Source: Phaeobacter sp. 22II1-1F12B
GTDB taxonomy: Bacteria > Pseudomonadota > Alphaproteobacteria > Rhodobacterales > Rhodobacteraceae
DNA: 64,000 nucleotides
Reading direction: 5' to 3'
NCBI RefSeq assembly: GCF_002210165.1
Contig: NZ_AQQP01000013.1
Coordinates: 62,001-126,000 of the forward strand
Positions 27,418 to 35,417 of this stretch are shown one piece after another. Within the stretch, counting starts at the first letter, position 1. Every line of letters begins with the position of its first letter. The notes under the pieces were generated by a model, which worked only from the letters and a program-made list of their open reading frames with translations, was not told where the DNA came from and did no database searches. The translations under genes and the position numbers were made by a program.

Positions 27418-28584
27418 CTAGTAGGATTTTGGCAGGCCGAGGGCATGTTCCGCGATAAACGAAAGCACCAGCTGCGGGGTGACCGGCGCGATGCGGAACA
27501 GGATGGCCTCGCGAACAAGACGCTCGACATGGTATTCCTTGGCGTATCCGAACCCCCCGAAGGTCAGCTGCGCGGTCTGTGTCGCCTTCACCGCCGCTTC
27601 GGCGGCCAGATATTTTCCTGCGTTGGCTTCATTTCCGCAGGGCTTGCCCGCGTCGTAGAGCGCGCCGGCGTGCATCGCCATCAGGTTGGCCGCCTCCAGT
27701 TCCGCCCAGCTGGCGGCCAGGGGGTGCTGTACACCCTGATTCTGACCGATTGGTCTGCCAAAAACGACGCGCTCATTGGCGTAATCCGCGGCGCGCCGAA
27801 GCGCATTCCGCCCGATTCCGACTGCTTCAGCGGCAATTAGAACCCGTTCGGGGTTCAGCCCGTGCAGGATCTGACGAAAGCCCTGGCCTTCTTCGCCGAT
27901 CAGATCCCCGGCGGGGATCGGAAGCCCGTCGATGAACAGTTCGTTCGAGTCGACACATTTGCGGCCCATCTTTTCGATCTCGCGCACGGTGACGAAAGAT
28001 CGGTCCAGATCGGTGTAAAAAAGGCTTAATCCTTCTGTCGGTTTCTTGACGTCCTCAAGCGGGGTCGTGCGCGCCAGCAACAGGATCTTGTCGGCCTCCT
28101 GGGCGGTTGAAATCCAGACCTTCTGGCCGTGCACCACATATCGGTCACCCTGTCGCACGGCGCGTGTTTTCAGTTTGGTGGTGTCCAGACCGGTTGTCGG
28201 CTCGGTCACCCCGAAACACGCACGTTCATCGCCTGCCACCAAAGGCGGAAGGTATTTCTTTTTCTGGTCATCGGTGCCGAATTTCACGACTGGGTTCAGA
28301 CCGAAGATATTCATGTGAATCGCCGATGCGGCGCTGTTGCCGCCGCCGGATTCCGCAATGGCCTGCATCATGATCGCGGCATCGACGATGCCAAGACCGG
28401 CACCTCCGTACTCTTCGGGGATTGCAATCCCCAGCCAGCCATCGCGGGCCAGCTTTTGATGCAGCTCTCGCGGGAAACCGCCTACGCGATCGCGTGTCAG
28501 CCAGAATTCGTCGTCGAATTCTTCGCAGATCCGCAGGATCGCATCGCGGATTCCCTGCTGTTCGGATGTCATCTGATAGGTCAT
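27418..28584 (-). CDS. Acyl-CoA dehydrogenase
   Basis: A 388-residue acyl-CoA dehydrogenase with the FAD segment CFGVTEPTTGLDTTK and GRPIGQNQGVQHPLA. The classical C-terminal EGT glutamate is replaced by RIAPVTPQL. A Glu is present in LNPERVLIA, the place used as catalytic base in isovaleryl-CoA dehydrogenase, so the enzyme is probably active with that geometry, which suits branched acyl groups. The C-terminus LGLPKSY is typical of this subgroup. It sits between the CoA-transferase and the ADP-forming ligase. Confidence 0.88.
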   Translation of the reverse strand: MTYQMTSEQQGIRDAILRICEEFDDEFWLTRDRVGGFPRELHQKLARDGWLGIAIPEEYGGAGLGIVDAAIMMQAIAESGGGNSAASAIHMNIFGLNPVVKFGTDDQKKKYLPPLVAGDERACFGVTEPTTGLDTTKLKTRAVRQGDRYVVHGQKVWISTAQEADKILLLARTTPLEDVKKPTEGLSLFYTDLDRSFVTVREIEKMGRKCVDSNELFIDGLPIPAGDLIGEEGQGFRQILHGLNPERVLIAAEAVGIGRNALRRAADYANERVVFGRPIGQNQGVQHPLAASWAELEAANLMAMHAGALYDAGKPCGNEANAGKYLAAEAAVKATQTAQLTFGGFGYAKEYHVERLVREAILFRIAPVTPQLVLSFIAEHALGLPKSY

Positions 28585-28614
28585 GATTTTCTCCTCACGT
28601 CTTGCAGACCCGGC

Positions 28615-29829
28615 TCAGCGGCCCGGTTCGGCCACAGTGCCTTGTTCGATTAGGGTGTCGATTTGCCCGGTGTCGTACGCGAGCTCTTGTAAAATCGCCC
28701 GGGTGTCAGCACCCAGTTCGCGGCGCCCAAGCCAGCGCAGCCGTCCCGGCGTCTTGTCCAGCTTTGGCACGGGTCCGACGACCTTGGTGTCGTCGCCCTC
28801 CACCCCAACAATGTCCCTTCGCGCGGCGATCTGCGGATCGGCCAGGATGTCATCGACGTCATAGACCATCGCAGCCACGGCATCGTGGGCCTGGAAGATG
28901 TCAATCGCCTTCTGCGCGTCATGCTGTGCCACAAATGCGCCGAGACGGTCCACAATCTCGTCCATGTGCTCCGCGAAGCCATCGAGGCTTTGGAATTGCG
29001 GCTGTTCCGCCCATTCCTTTCCGCCCGCGGCTTCCAGAAGCCGCCGCCCGGTCGCGGCACTGCCTGCGCTGATTGTGACCCATTTCCCGTCGCGGGCGCG
29101 AAACACCCCCGCCGGGGCGTAGGAATTGGGCGCCTGGAGCCCGTTTCGGTCAACCGGCAGCCCCGCGCCGGTTCGCGTCGGAACGTGATAGTCGATCAGG
29201 CGCAACAGCGGCTCGAAAATAGCCAGGTCCACCACTTGCCCCCGGGCGCGGCCGTTCTGCACCGCATGCAGCGCCATCATCGCGCCGTAGGCCGCCATCA
29301 GGCCTGTGGTCGAATCCGCAGCGGGAAAGCCGGGGTGCATCGGCGCGTTGTCGGCAAAGCCGGTGATGTGCGCCAGTCCGCTCATGGCCTCGCCGGCCCG
29401 ACCGAAACCCGGCCACGAGGCGCGCGGCCCCGTCTGGCCATAGCCCGAGATCCGCACGATCACCAGATCGGGGTTCCACTCATGCAGGACCTCTGGGGCC
29501 AACCCTGCCCGTTCCAGAACACCGGGTCGAAAGTTCTCGATAAGCACATGGGCGTTTTCGACCAGCCGGCGCAGAATGGCGCGGCCGTCTTCACTCTTCC
29601 AATCCAGCGCCATCAGACGCTTGTTTCGTGCCAGGGTCTTCCACCAGGCGCCAACGCCATCACTGGCCCGCGCGCTCAGTACCCGCAGCATGTCACCCTG
29701 CCCCGGACGCTCGATCTTGACCACGTCGGCGCCAAAATCGGACAGCAATGCGCCGCACATCGGTGCTGCGATCACATGCCCCAGTTCAATCACCCTGACA
29801 TCGCTCAGTGGCCCATTTTCCATTTTCAC
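28615..29829 (-). CDS. CaiB/BaiF family CoA-transferase
   Basis: A 404-residue class III CoA-transferase: LSDVRVIELGHVIAAPMCG, DFGADVVKIERPGQGD, LARNKRLMALDWK and RISGYGQTGPRASWPGFGR. Asp172 in FPAADSTTGL is the probable nucleophile. The start is GTG 29829, seven bases after GAGG; an ATG two codons further in is less well placed. First gene of the minus-strand operon, divergent from the split ligase operon across about 155 bases. Confidence 0.9.
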   Translation of the reverse strand: MKMENGPLSDVRVIELGHVIAAPMCGALLSDFGADVVKIERPGQGDMLRVLSARASDGVGAWWKTLARNKRLMALDWKSEDGRAILRRLVENAHVLIENFRPGVLERAGLAPEVLHEWNPDLVIVRISGYGQTGPRASWPGFGRAGEAMSGLAHITGFADNAPMHPGFPAADSTTGLMAAYGAMMALHAVQNGRARGQVVDLAIFEPLLRLIDYHVPTRTGAGLPVDRNGLQAPNSYAPAGVFRARDGKWVTISAGSAATGRRLLEAAGGKEWAEQPQFQSLDGFAEHMDEIVDRLGAFVAQHDAQKAIDIFQAHDAVAAMVYDVDDILADPQIAARRDIVGVEGDDTKVVGPVPKLDKTPGRLRWLGRRELGADTRAILQELAYDTGQIDTLIEQGTVAEPGR

Positions 29830-29985
29830 GTGTCTGCCTCGTTCTGCGAATTTTCCGACGTCAAGCCCTAGTTTGCGGCTCTGAAAGCCTCATTCTGCTC
29901 GGAACTAGAATCCATTGCGAGAACAATCGAACAACCGTTAGATCGCCGAAACGAGCCGATGTTTTTTCACTTGACGGAGGAAAGA
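29830..29985. promoter_or_regulatory. Divergent promoter region of operons D and E
   Basis: The 156 bases between two divergent first genes must hold both promoters. I see only a weak inverted repeat, ATTG-CGAGAA-CAAT near 29917, and no CACATATGTG box, so these operons appear to be controlled differently from the F, G and I set. Confidence 0.4.
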
Positions 29986-31401
29986 ATGGCAGAGCCAAAC
30001 ACGAATCGAATGACGGCATGCCGGCCCACGGTAGCCGACGCACTGGACGGGTTGTTCGACCCTCGCACCATTGCGGTGGTCGGCGCGTCCCGCACCAAGG
30101 GCAAGTTGGGGCAGGCCGTCATGGCCCTGCTGAAGAGCAACGGTTACAGCGGCACGATTATCCCCGTGAACCCTTCGGGCGGCGAGATCGAAGGCCTTCC
30201 GGCTGTGCGCAGTCTGGACGAGATTGACAGCCCGATCGACGTGGTTGTGCTGGCAACGCCGGTCGGGGTCGCGCTGGACGCTCTGGAGACCTGCACCAGG
30301 CTCGATGTAAAGGTCGTGGTCGGGGTCACCTCGGGCTTTTCCGAAGCCGGGGAAGAAGGGCATGACAACGAAGAGCGCTTGCGCCGGATCATGCAAGACG
30401 CGCCCTTCAGACTGGTCGGACCGAACTGCGAAGGCGTGGTGCGCCCCGCGGCGGACCTGCAACTGACCTTCAGCCCGATGTTCAACGATCTTCGGCCTGG
30501 TCCCGTGGCCATGATTTCCCAGTCCGGCGCGCTTGCGGGCCTTATGGCGTTGCGCCTGGGCGAACGCGGCGTGGGCATCAACGCCATCGTTTCCAGCGGC
30601 AACGAAACCGACCTGACCGCAGCGGACCTGCTGGATTATCTGGGCAACGACCCCCAGACGCGGGTGGTTCTTTGCTACGTCGAGGAACTGCGCGACGGAC
30701 GCCGTTTTTCCGAAGCGGCCCAGCGGCTGACACAGGCGGGGAAGCATATTGTCGCGGTCAAGGGTGGGCGCAGCCGCGCCGGGTCACGCGCGGTCCAGTC
30801 GCATACCGGCGCCATGGCCGGGGACGACCGGGTGATCAGCGCGGTCTTTCGCGAAACCGGTGTCATCCGCGCCCGTGAATCCGTCGCCGCCGTCGATGCC
30901 GTGACGGCGCTCGCCGCGGGTCGACGACCTGCCGGAAACAGGGTCGGGATCATTTCTGTCACCGGCGGGCTTGGCGTCGAAATGACCGACTTGGCCGAAA
31001 GCGCCGGCTTCGAGGTTCCGGTGCTGGATGAAACGACGCAGACGGCGCTGTCGCGCTATGTGCCCTTTTATGGGTCGGTGACAAACCCGGTCGATCTGAC
31101 CGGTGTGGTTTTGGCGAATCCCACATATGTCGGACGCTGTCTGGAGGCCGTTGCCGCCGATCCGGGCGTGGATATTGCCATCGCAATTATCACATTTGTG
31201 CCAGATCAGCAGTTCATCGAGGCCTTGGCCGAGGCGTTCGACAGCACAGACAAGCCGATTCTGATCGTCTGGACCGGTTCGGCACGCAGCAATGCCTCGG
31301 GCGAGGCGCTGCGCGAACGAGCCGTTCCTGTCTATGATTCGCCCGCTCGGGCGGCATCGGGCCTCGCCGCACTCGCGGTCGCGACAGGAGAAGTGGCATG
31401 A
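29986..31401 (+). CDS. ADP-forming CoA ligase, alpha subunit
   Basis: A 471-residue protein matching the alpha part of NDP-forming acyl-CoA synthetases: DPRTIAVVGASRTKGKLG, IPVNPSGGEIEGLPA, VGPNCEGVV, ISQSGALAGL and VQSHTGAMAGDDRV with the expected phosphohistidine. ATG 29986 is preceded by ACGGAGGAAAG. Unlike the two fused enzymes elsewhere in the window, the ATP-grasp part is a separate gene, overlapping this one by four bases. Confidence 0.88.
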   Translation: MAEPNTNRMTACRPTVADALDGLFDPRTIAVVGASRTKGKLGQAVMALLKSNGYSGTIIPVNPSGGEIEGLPAVRSLDEIDSPIDVVVLATPVGVALDALETCTRLDVKVVVGVTSGFSEAGEEGHDNEERLRRIMQDAPFRLVGPNCEGVVRPAADLQLTFSPMFNDLRPGPVAMISQSGALAGLMALRLGERGVGINAIVSSGNETDLTAADLLDYLGNDPQTRVVLCYVEELRDGRRFSEAAQRLTQAGKHIVAVKGGRSRAGSRAVQSHTGAMAGDDRVISAVFRETGVIRARESVAAVDAVTALAAGRRPAGNRVGIISVTGGLGVEMTDLAESAGFEVPVLDETTQTALSRYVPFYGSVTNPVDLTGVVLANPTYVGRCLEAVAADPGVDIAIAIITFVPDQQFIEALAEAFDSTDKPILIVWTGSARSNASGEALRERAVPVYDSPARAASGLAALAVATGEVA

Positions 31402-32069
31402 CCCAAAGAGAAACGCTGGAAAACTGGCAGCGTGCCGGGCGCACGGTTATCCACGAGGCCGATGCGAAGGATCTGCTGCAACGGATTGGAATCCCGGTGC
31501 CCCGACGTGACCCCGACCACGGGCGCTGTGTCGCCAAGCTGTGTCACGATGACTATCCGCATAAGTCCGATCACGGGCTCGTCCGTTTGGGTCTTTCCCC
31601 CGACGAGGCGAAACAGGCCGCCGCGGAAATGGCGGAACGTTTTGCGGGCGGCACGGCGCTGATCGAGGAAATGGAAGAAGGGTCCGTGGCCGAATGGATT
31701 ATCGGCTGCAAACGCGACGACACCTTTGGTCCGATCGTTCTGGCCGGTCCTGGCGGCATCCTTGTAGAACTGATTGATGCCGCCGAAATCAGGCTTGCGC
31801 CCGCCACCCCGCAAACTGCCGCGGCCATGCTGCGATCGGGTCCGGGGGCGCGGTTGCTGACTGGACTACGCGGCGCAGAACCGGCCGACAAAGATGCCCT
31901 GGCAGACCTGATTTCACGCATATCTGTTTTCTTTGCCGAGAACGCCGATCTGATCTCGGAAATTGAAATCAACCCTGTGATGGTTCGGGCCGACGGGAAG
32001 GGATTGGTCGCCGCCGATGCCTTGATCGTTTTGTCATCAAAGGCGGACGGACAGGAGAAATCAACGTGA
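31398..32069 (+). CDS. ADP-forming CoA ligase, beta (ATP-grasp) subunit
   Basis: A 223-residue ATP-grasp subunit of the length usual for stand-alone beta chains. Visible marks are YPHKSDHGLVRLGL (the HKSD loop), FGPIVLAGPGGILVEL and EIEINPVMV. It overlaps the alpha gene by four bases and the MaoC-like gene by four, so expression is tightly coupled. The two proteins should form one enzyme. Confidence 0.88.
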   Translation: MTQRETLENWQRAGRTVIHEADAKDLLQRIGIPVPRRDPDHGRCVAKLCHDDYPHKSDHGLVRLGLSPDEAKQAAAEMAERFAGGTALIEEMEEGSVAEWIIGCKRDDTFGPIVLAGPGGILVELIDAAEIRLAPATPQTAAAMLRSGPGARLLTGLRGAEPADKDALADLISRISVFFAENADLISEIEINPVMVRADGKGLVAADALIVLSSKADGQEKST

Positions 32070-32566
32070 TACGTCACCCTTTTGGAGAGTTGTCACTTGG
32101 CCAGACCGGCATTTCGAGCGGTCGGACGATGACCGAAACCGATGTCGTCAATTTCTGCATGTTGACCGGGAACTGGCTGGAACTTCACTCCAACGTCGAG
32201 CACGCCAAATCGTCTCTGTATGGCCAGCGCCTCGTGCAGGGCAGCCTCGTGTTCTCGATCGTCAATGCGATGATCCCCTTCGACAGTTCCGTGCTGGCCG
32301 CTTTCTATGGCTGTGACAAGCTACGCTTTTTGCGGCCCACTTTTATCAACGACACCCTTTGGGCCCGCACCGAAATCATCGACCTGAAGGACCATGACGA
32401 AAGGCACGGCGTCGTGACCAGCAAACTGGAAGGCATCAACCAGCGGGACGAAACGGTCCTGCGCTGCGAGTTCAGCCTGCTGATCCGCAAGTCGCGTCTG
32501 GATCGCCCCGGAGAACCGGCCAAAATCCGTGCGGCGCACGACAAGACACAAGGACAGAGCGCATGA
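32066..32566 (+). CDS. MaoC-fold protein with altered hydratase site
   Basis: A 166-residue hot-dog protein of the MaoC family, starting at GTG 32066 (GTGA overlap with the ligase beta gene). The hydratase motif reads LTGNWLELHSN. The catalytic Asp is replaced by Asn36 while His41 is kept. The C-terminal 20 residues are charged and outside the fold. Position before a dehydrogenase and a thiolase-like gene argues for a role in enoyl-CoA hydration. The Asp loss means that it could be a weak enzyme, a partner subunit or a thioester-binding protein. Confidence 0.8.
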   Translation: MIRHPFGELSLGQTGISSGRTMTETDVVNFCMLTGNWLELHSNVEHAKSSLYGQRLVQGSLVFSIVNAMIPFDSSVLAAFYGCDKLRFLRPTFINDTLWARTEIIDLKDHDERHGVVTSKLEGINQRDETVLRCEFSLLIRKSRLDRPGEPAKIRAAHDKTQGQSA

Positions 32567-33705
32567 ACTTTCTGACACCCGAGCAAGAGATGTGGCGCGC
32601 CACCGTCGAGCGTTTCGTCGACGAAGAGATCGGCCGCGATTATATCCGCAATTGCGACCGCGAGCGCAAATACCCCTACGAAGCCTATGAAAAAGTGGCC
32701 AAGCAGGGCTGGCTCGGCATCCTGTTTTCAGAAGAGAGCGGCGGTCTTGGCGGTGACATCATGGATTATGCCCTGATGTGCGAAGGGTTGGCCAAATACG
32801 GCTTTGACTTCTCGACCGGGTTGATGGTGGCGACGTTCACCGCGATGAATGTCGAGAAATTCGGCACGCCCGAGCAAAAAGAGCGGTACATCCAGCCCTT
32901 CCTCAATGGCGACATCCGCTTTTCGATCTCGATTTCCGAACCGGGCGCGGGGTCGGATGCGGCATCGACAAAGACCCGCGCGCGGCGCGACGGCAACGGC
33001 TGGGTCGTCAACGGGCAGAAACTGTGGTGCTCGGGCGCTGCGGCCGATAACGCAATCCTTGCAATGCTGACCCGGACCGACCCCGACGCGCCCAAACACA
33101 AGGGGCTGTCGGTTTTCCTGATCCCCAATGACACCGAAGGTCTGGACATCCGCAAGCTGCCGACCATGGCGCGCCGCGCAACCGGCACCACCGAGATTTT
33201 CGTGGACGACGTGAAACTGCCGGCCGATGCGCTGCTGGGCACGGAAAACGATGGCTGGAAGATCATCACCGACCATCTGGAACTGGAACGCGTGGCCGTG
33301 GCCGCCGCCTATGTGGGCAATGCCCAGACAGCCGTAGACGATGCTCTGCGCTACGCCCACGAACGGATTCAGTTCGACAAGCCGATCTTCGACTTTCAGG
33401 TGATCCGCCACATGCTGGCCGACATGCAGACCCAGGTCGATGCCGCCCGGCTGTTGGTTTATCGCGCCGCCAGCCTGGCCGCAGCCAAGACGCCCTGCAC
33501 GCGAGAGGTCTCGATGGCAAAGCTCTATGCCTCCGAGACGCTGCAGACGGTGACGCGCAACGGAATGCAGATCCTGGGTGGCCACTCGATGCTGCCCGAA
33601 GCAGATATGGAGCGGTATTTCCGCGAAGGGATGCAAAGCACCATCGGCGGCGGAACCTCGCAGATTCAGCGTACGCTCATCGCCAAGACCATGCGCCCGG
33701 GCTAA
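32563..33705 (+). CDS. Acyl-CoA dehydrogenase
   Basis: A 380-residue acyl-CoA dehydrogenase: SISISEPGAGSDAAS (FAD site), NGQKLWCSGAAAD and QFDKPIFDFQVIRHMLADMQ. The C-terminal motif reads IGGGTSQIQR, with Gly where the classical Glu would be. A Glu occurs in LELERVAVA, the isovaleryl-CoA dehydrogenase position, so that is the likely base. It overlaps the MaoC-fold gene by four bases and probably gives that protein its substrate. Confidence 0.9.
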   Translation: MNFLTPEQEMWRATVERFVDEEIGRDYIRNCDRERKYPYEAYEKVAKQGWLGILFSEESGGLGGDIMDYALMCEGLAKYGFDFSTGLMVATFTAMNVEKFGTPEQKERYIQPFLNGDIRFSISISEPGAGSDAASTKTRARRDGNGWVVNGQKLWCSGAAADNAILAMLTRTDPDAPKHKGLSVFLIPNDTEGLDIRKLPTMARRATGTTEIFVDDVKLPADALLGTENDGWKIITDHLELERVAVAAAYVGNAQTAVDDALRYAHERIQFDKPIFDFQVIRHMLADMQTQVDAARLLVYRAASLAAAKTPCTREVSMAKLYASETLQTVTRNGMQILGGHSMLPEADMERYFREGMQSTIGGGTSQIQRTLIAKTMRPG

Positions 33706-33752
33706 CAGTTCGGGGCGCACCGGGACAGCCCGACAAGAAGGAGAAAGAGCAT

Positions 33753-34925
33753 ATGAAGAACGGACGAGAACCGGTGGTCGTCGGCATCGCCGACGCGCCG
33801 CTGAAGGACGGCAAGTTCGTCACCAAGGCTTCGGTCCTTGGTCATGCCGCATTTGTGGCAAAAGCCGCCGTCGAAGAAGCAGGACTGAAGTTGAGCGATG
33901 TCGACGGTCTTCTGACGGCCGGCATGTGGGGGGTCCCCGGCCCCGGCCAACTGGCCACGGTGACGCTGGGCGAATATCTGGGCATCATGCCGACATTCGT
34001 CGATGGCACGAATATTGGCGGTTCGGCATTCGAGGCCCATATCGCACATGCCGCCATGGCTCTTCGCGAAGGCTATTGCGAGGTTGCGCTGATTGTCTAC
34101 AGCTCGGACCAGAAATCCCTGCGCAGCCGCAATCTAGGGGGTCGGCCTTCAGTCCTGTCCATGCAGCATGAAACGCCTTACGGAATGCCCACGCCTGTGG
34201 GCGGCTATGCGATGGCCGCACAGCGCCATATGCATGAATTTGGCACCACGTCCGAGAATCTGGCCGAAATCGCCGTCGCGACGCGGAAATGGGCACAGTT
34301 GAACCCCGAGGCGACGCGTCGCGATCCGCTGTCCATTGACGACGTGCTGTCCAGCACGATGATCTCGGAGCCGCTGCATCTGCTCGATTGCTGTCTCGTC
34401 ACCGACGGGGCCGGCGCCCTCGTCATGACCACCGCCGAGCGGGCCAAGGACCTCAACACCCGTCCCGTCGCGGTCAAGGGCTATGGCGAGGCGCATACCC
34501 ACTGGGCCATCGGCGAAATGCCGGACCTCGCCCGCCTGCTTCCCGCGCAAAAGGCCGGGGAACGCGCAATAAAAATGGCCGGGGTGAGCCATTCGGATAT
34601 CGACCTGGTCGAGATCTATGACAGCTTTACCATCACCGTGCTGCTCTCGCTCGAGGCTCTCGGCTTCTGCAAGATCGGCGAAGGCGGGGATTTCGTGTCG
34701 GGCCAGCGCACGGCACCAGGCGGGGCGTTCCCAATGAACACCAGCGGCGGCGGCCTCTCGGCGCTGCATCCGGGCATGTTCGGAATGTTCCTGCTGATCG
34801 AGGCCGTCCGGCAGCTTCGCGGCGAAGGCGGCGAGCGCCAGGTCAAGGGCGCCGAGACCGCTCTGGTGCATGGTACCGGGGGTACGCTTTCCTCAGGTGC
34901 GACCGTGATTTTGCAGAAGGGCTAA
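33753..34925 (+). CDS. Thiolase-like protein without nucleophilic cysteine (probable retro-aldolase subunit)
   Basis: A 390-residue SCP2-type thiolase-fold protein. The loop that holds the nucleophilic Cys in true thiolases reads DGTNIGGSAFE (near residues 85-94) and has no Cys. The usual His of the HDxF motif is Tyr289 in IYDSFT. Both changes also occur in Ltp2, the steroid side-chain aldolase, which works as a complex with a DUF35 protein. A DUF35 gene follows after only four bases. I infer carbon-carbon cleavage by retro-aldol chemistry of a hydroxyacyl-CoA, not thiolysis. The C-terminal GTGGTLSSG loop is intact. Confidence 0.82.
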   Translation: MKNGREPVVVGIADAPLKDGKFVTKASVLGHAAFVAKAAVEEAGLKLSDVDGLLTAGMWGVPGPGQLATVTLGEYLGIMPTFVDGTNIGGSAFEAHIAHAAMALREGYCEVALIVYSSDQKSLRSRNLGGRPSVLSMQHETPYGMPTPVGGYAMAAQRHMHEFGTTSENLAEIAVATRKWAQLNPEATRRDPLSIDDVLSSTMISEPLHLLDCCLVTDGAGALVMTTAERAKDLNTRPVAVKGYGEAHTHWAIGEMPDLARLLPAQKAGERAIKMAGVSHSDIDLVEIYDSFTITVLLSLEALGFCKIGEGGDFVSGQRTAPGGAFPMNTSGGGLSALHPGMFGMFLLIEAVRQLRGEGGERQVKGAETALVHGTGGTLSSGATVILQKG

Positions 34926-34929
34926 GACG

Positions 34930-35334
34930 ATGAGCATTGAAAAACCGCTTCCGGTGATCGACCATGACAGTGCCCCCTATTGGGAGGCCACGCGCGAGGG
35001 CCGCCTCGACATCCCGCTTTGCGGCGATTGCGGCAAACATCATTTCTATCCCCGCTCTATTTGCCCGTATTGCCATTCCGACAATCTGCGCTTCAACACC
35101 GTGAGCGGACGCGGCAAGGTGCATACCTTCACCATCGCGCGCCGTCCGGCAGGGCCGACTTTCGCGGATGACGTGCCATATGTCGTGGCATTGATCGAGC
35201 TGGAGGAAGGCCCCCGGATGATGAGCCGGATCCAGACCGGCGACCCCGAGAAGGTTCATATCGGGGCCAAGGTGGAAGTGACGTTCGTCAAGGCAACCGA
35301 CGAAGTGACTTTTCCCTACTTCAAAATGACCTGA
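34930..35334 (+). CDS. DUF35 OB-fold / zinc-ribbon protein
   Basis: A 134-residue protein with a rubredoxin-like zinc ribbon (CGDCGKHHFYPRSICPYC, four Cys) and an OB-fold that usually binds acyl-CoA (GKVHTFTIARRPAGP, VVALIELEEGPRMMSRI). DUF35 proteins are obligatory partners of several thiolase-fold enzymes. Its gene lies four bases after the cysteine-less thiolase-like gene, so the two probably form a complex. Last gene of the operon. Confidence 0.88.
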   Translation: MSIEKPLPVIDHDSAPYWEATREGRLDIPLCGDCGKHHFYPRSICPYCHSDNLRFNTVSGRGKVHTFTIARRPAGPTFADDVPYVVALIELEEGPRMMSRIQTGDPEKVHIGAKVEVTFVKATDEVTFPYFKMT

Positions 35335-35369
35335 GGCCAGAGGCACCGCCACTTCGGGGCCGAATGTGG

Positions 35370-35411
35370 AAGAGCCGTCGCAGAGGTTGTCTGCGGTGGC
35401 TCTTCGCTTTT
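35370..35411. terminator. Strong bidirectional terminator
   Basis: AAGAGCC (35370-35376) pairs with GGCTCTT (35398-35404), and the inner parts GTCGCAGA and TCTGCGG extend the stem. CGCTTTT follows on the plus strand. It separates the convergent operons ending at 35334 and 35418. Confidence 0.75.
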
Positions 35412-35417
35412 CGGAGG

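Noticed and set aside
31120-31130. Another CACATATGT-like string inside the ligase alpha gene.
   Set aside because: It is incomplete (CACATATGTC), lies within coding sequence and is not near a promoter.
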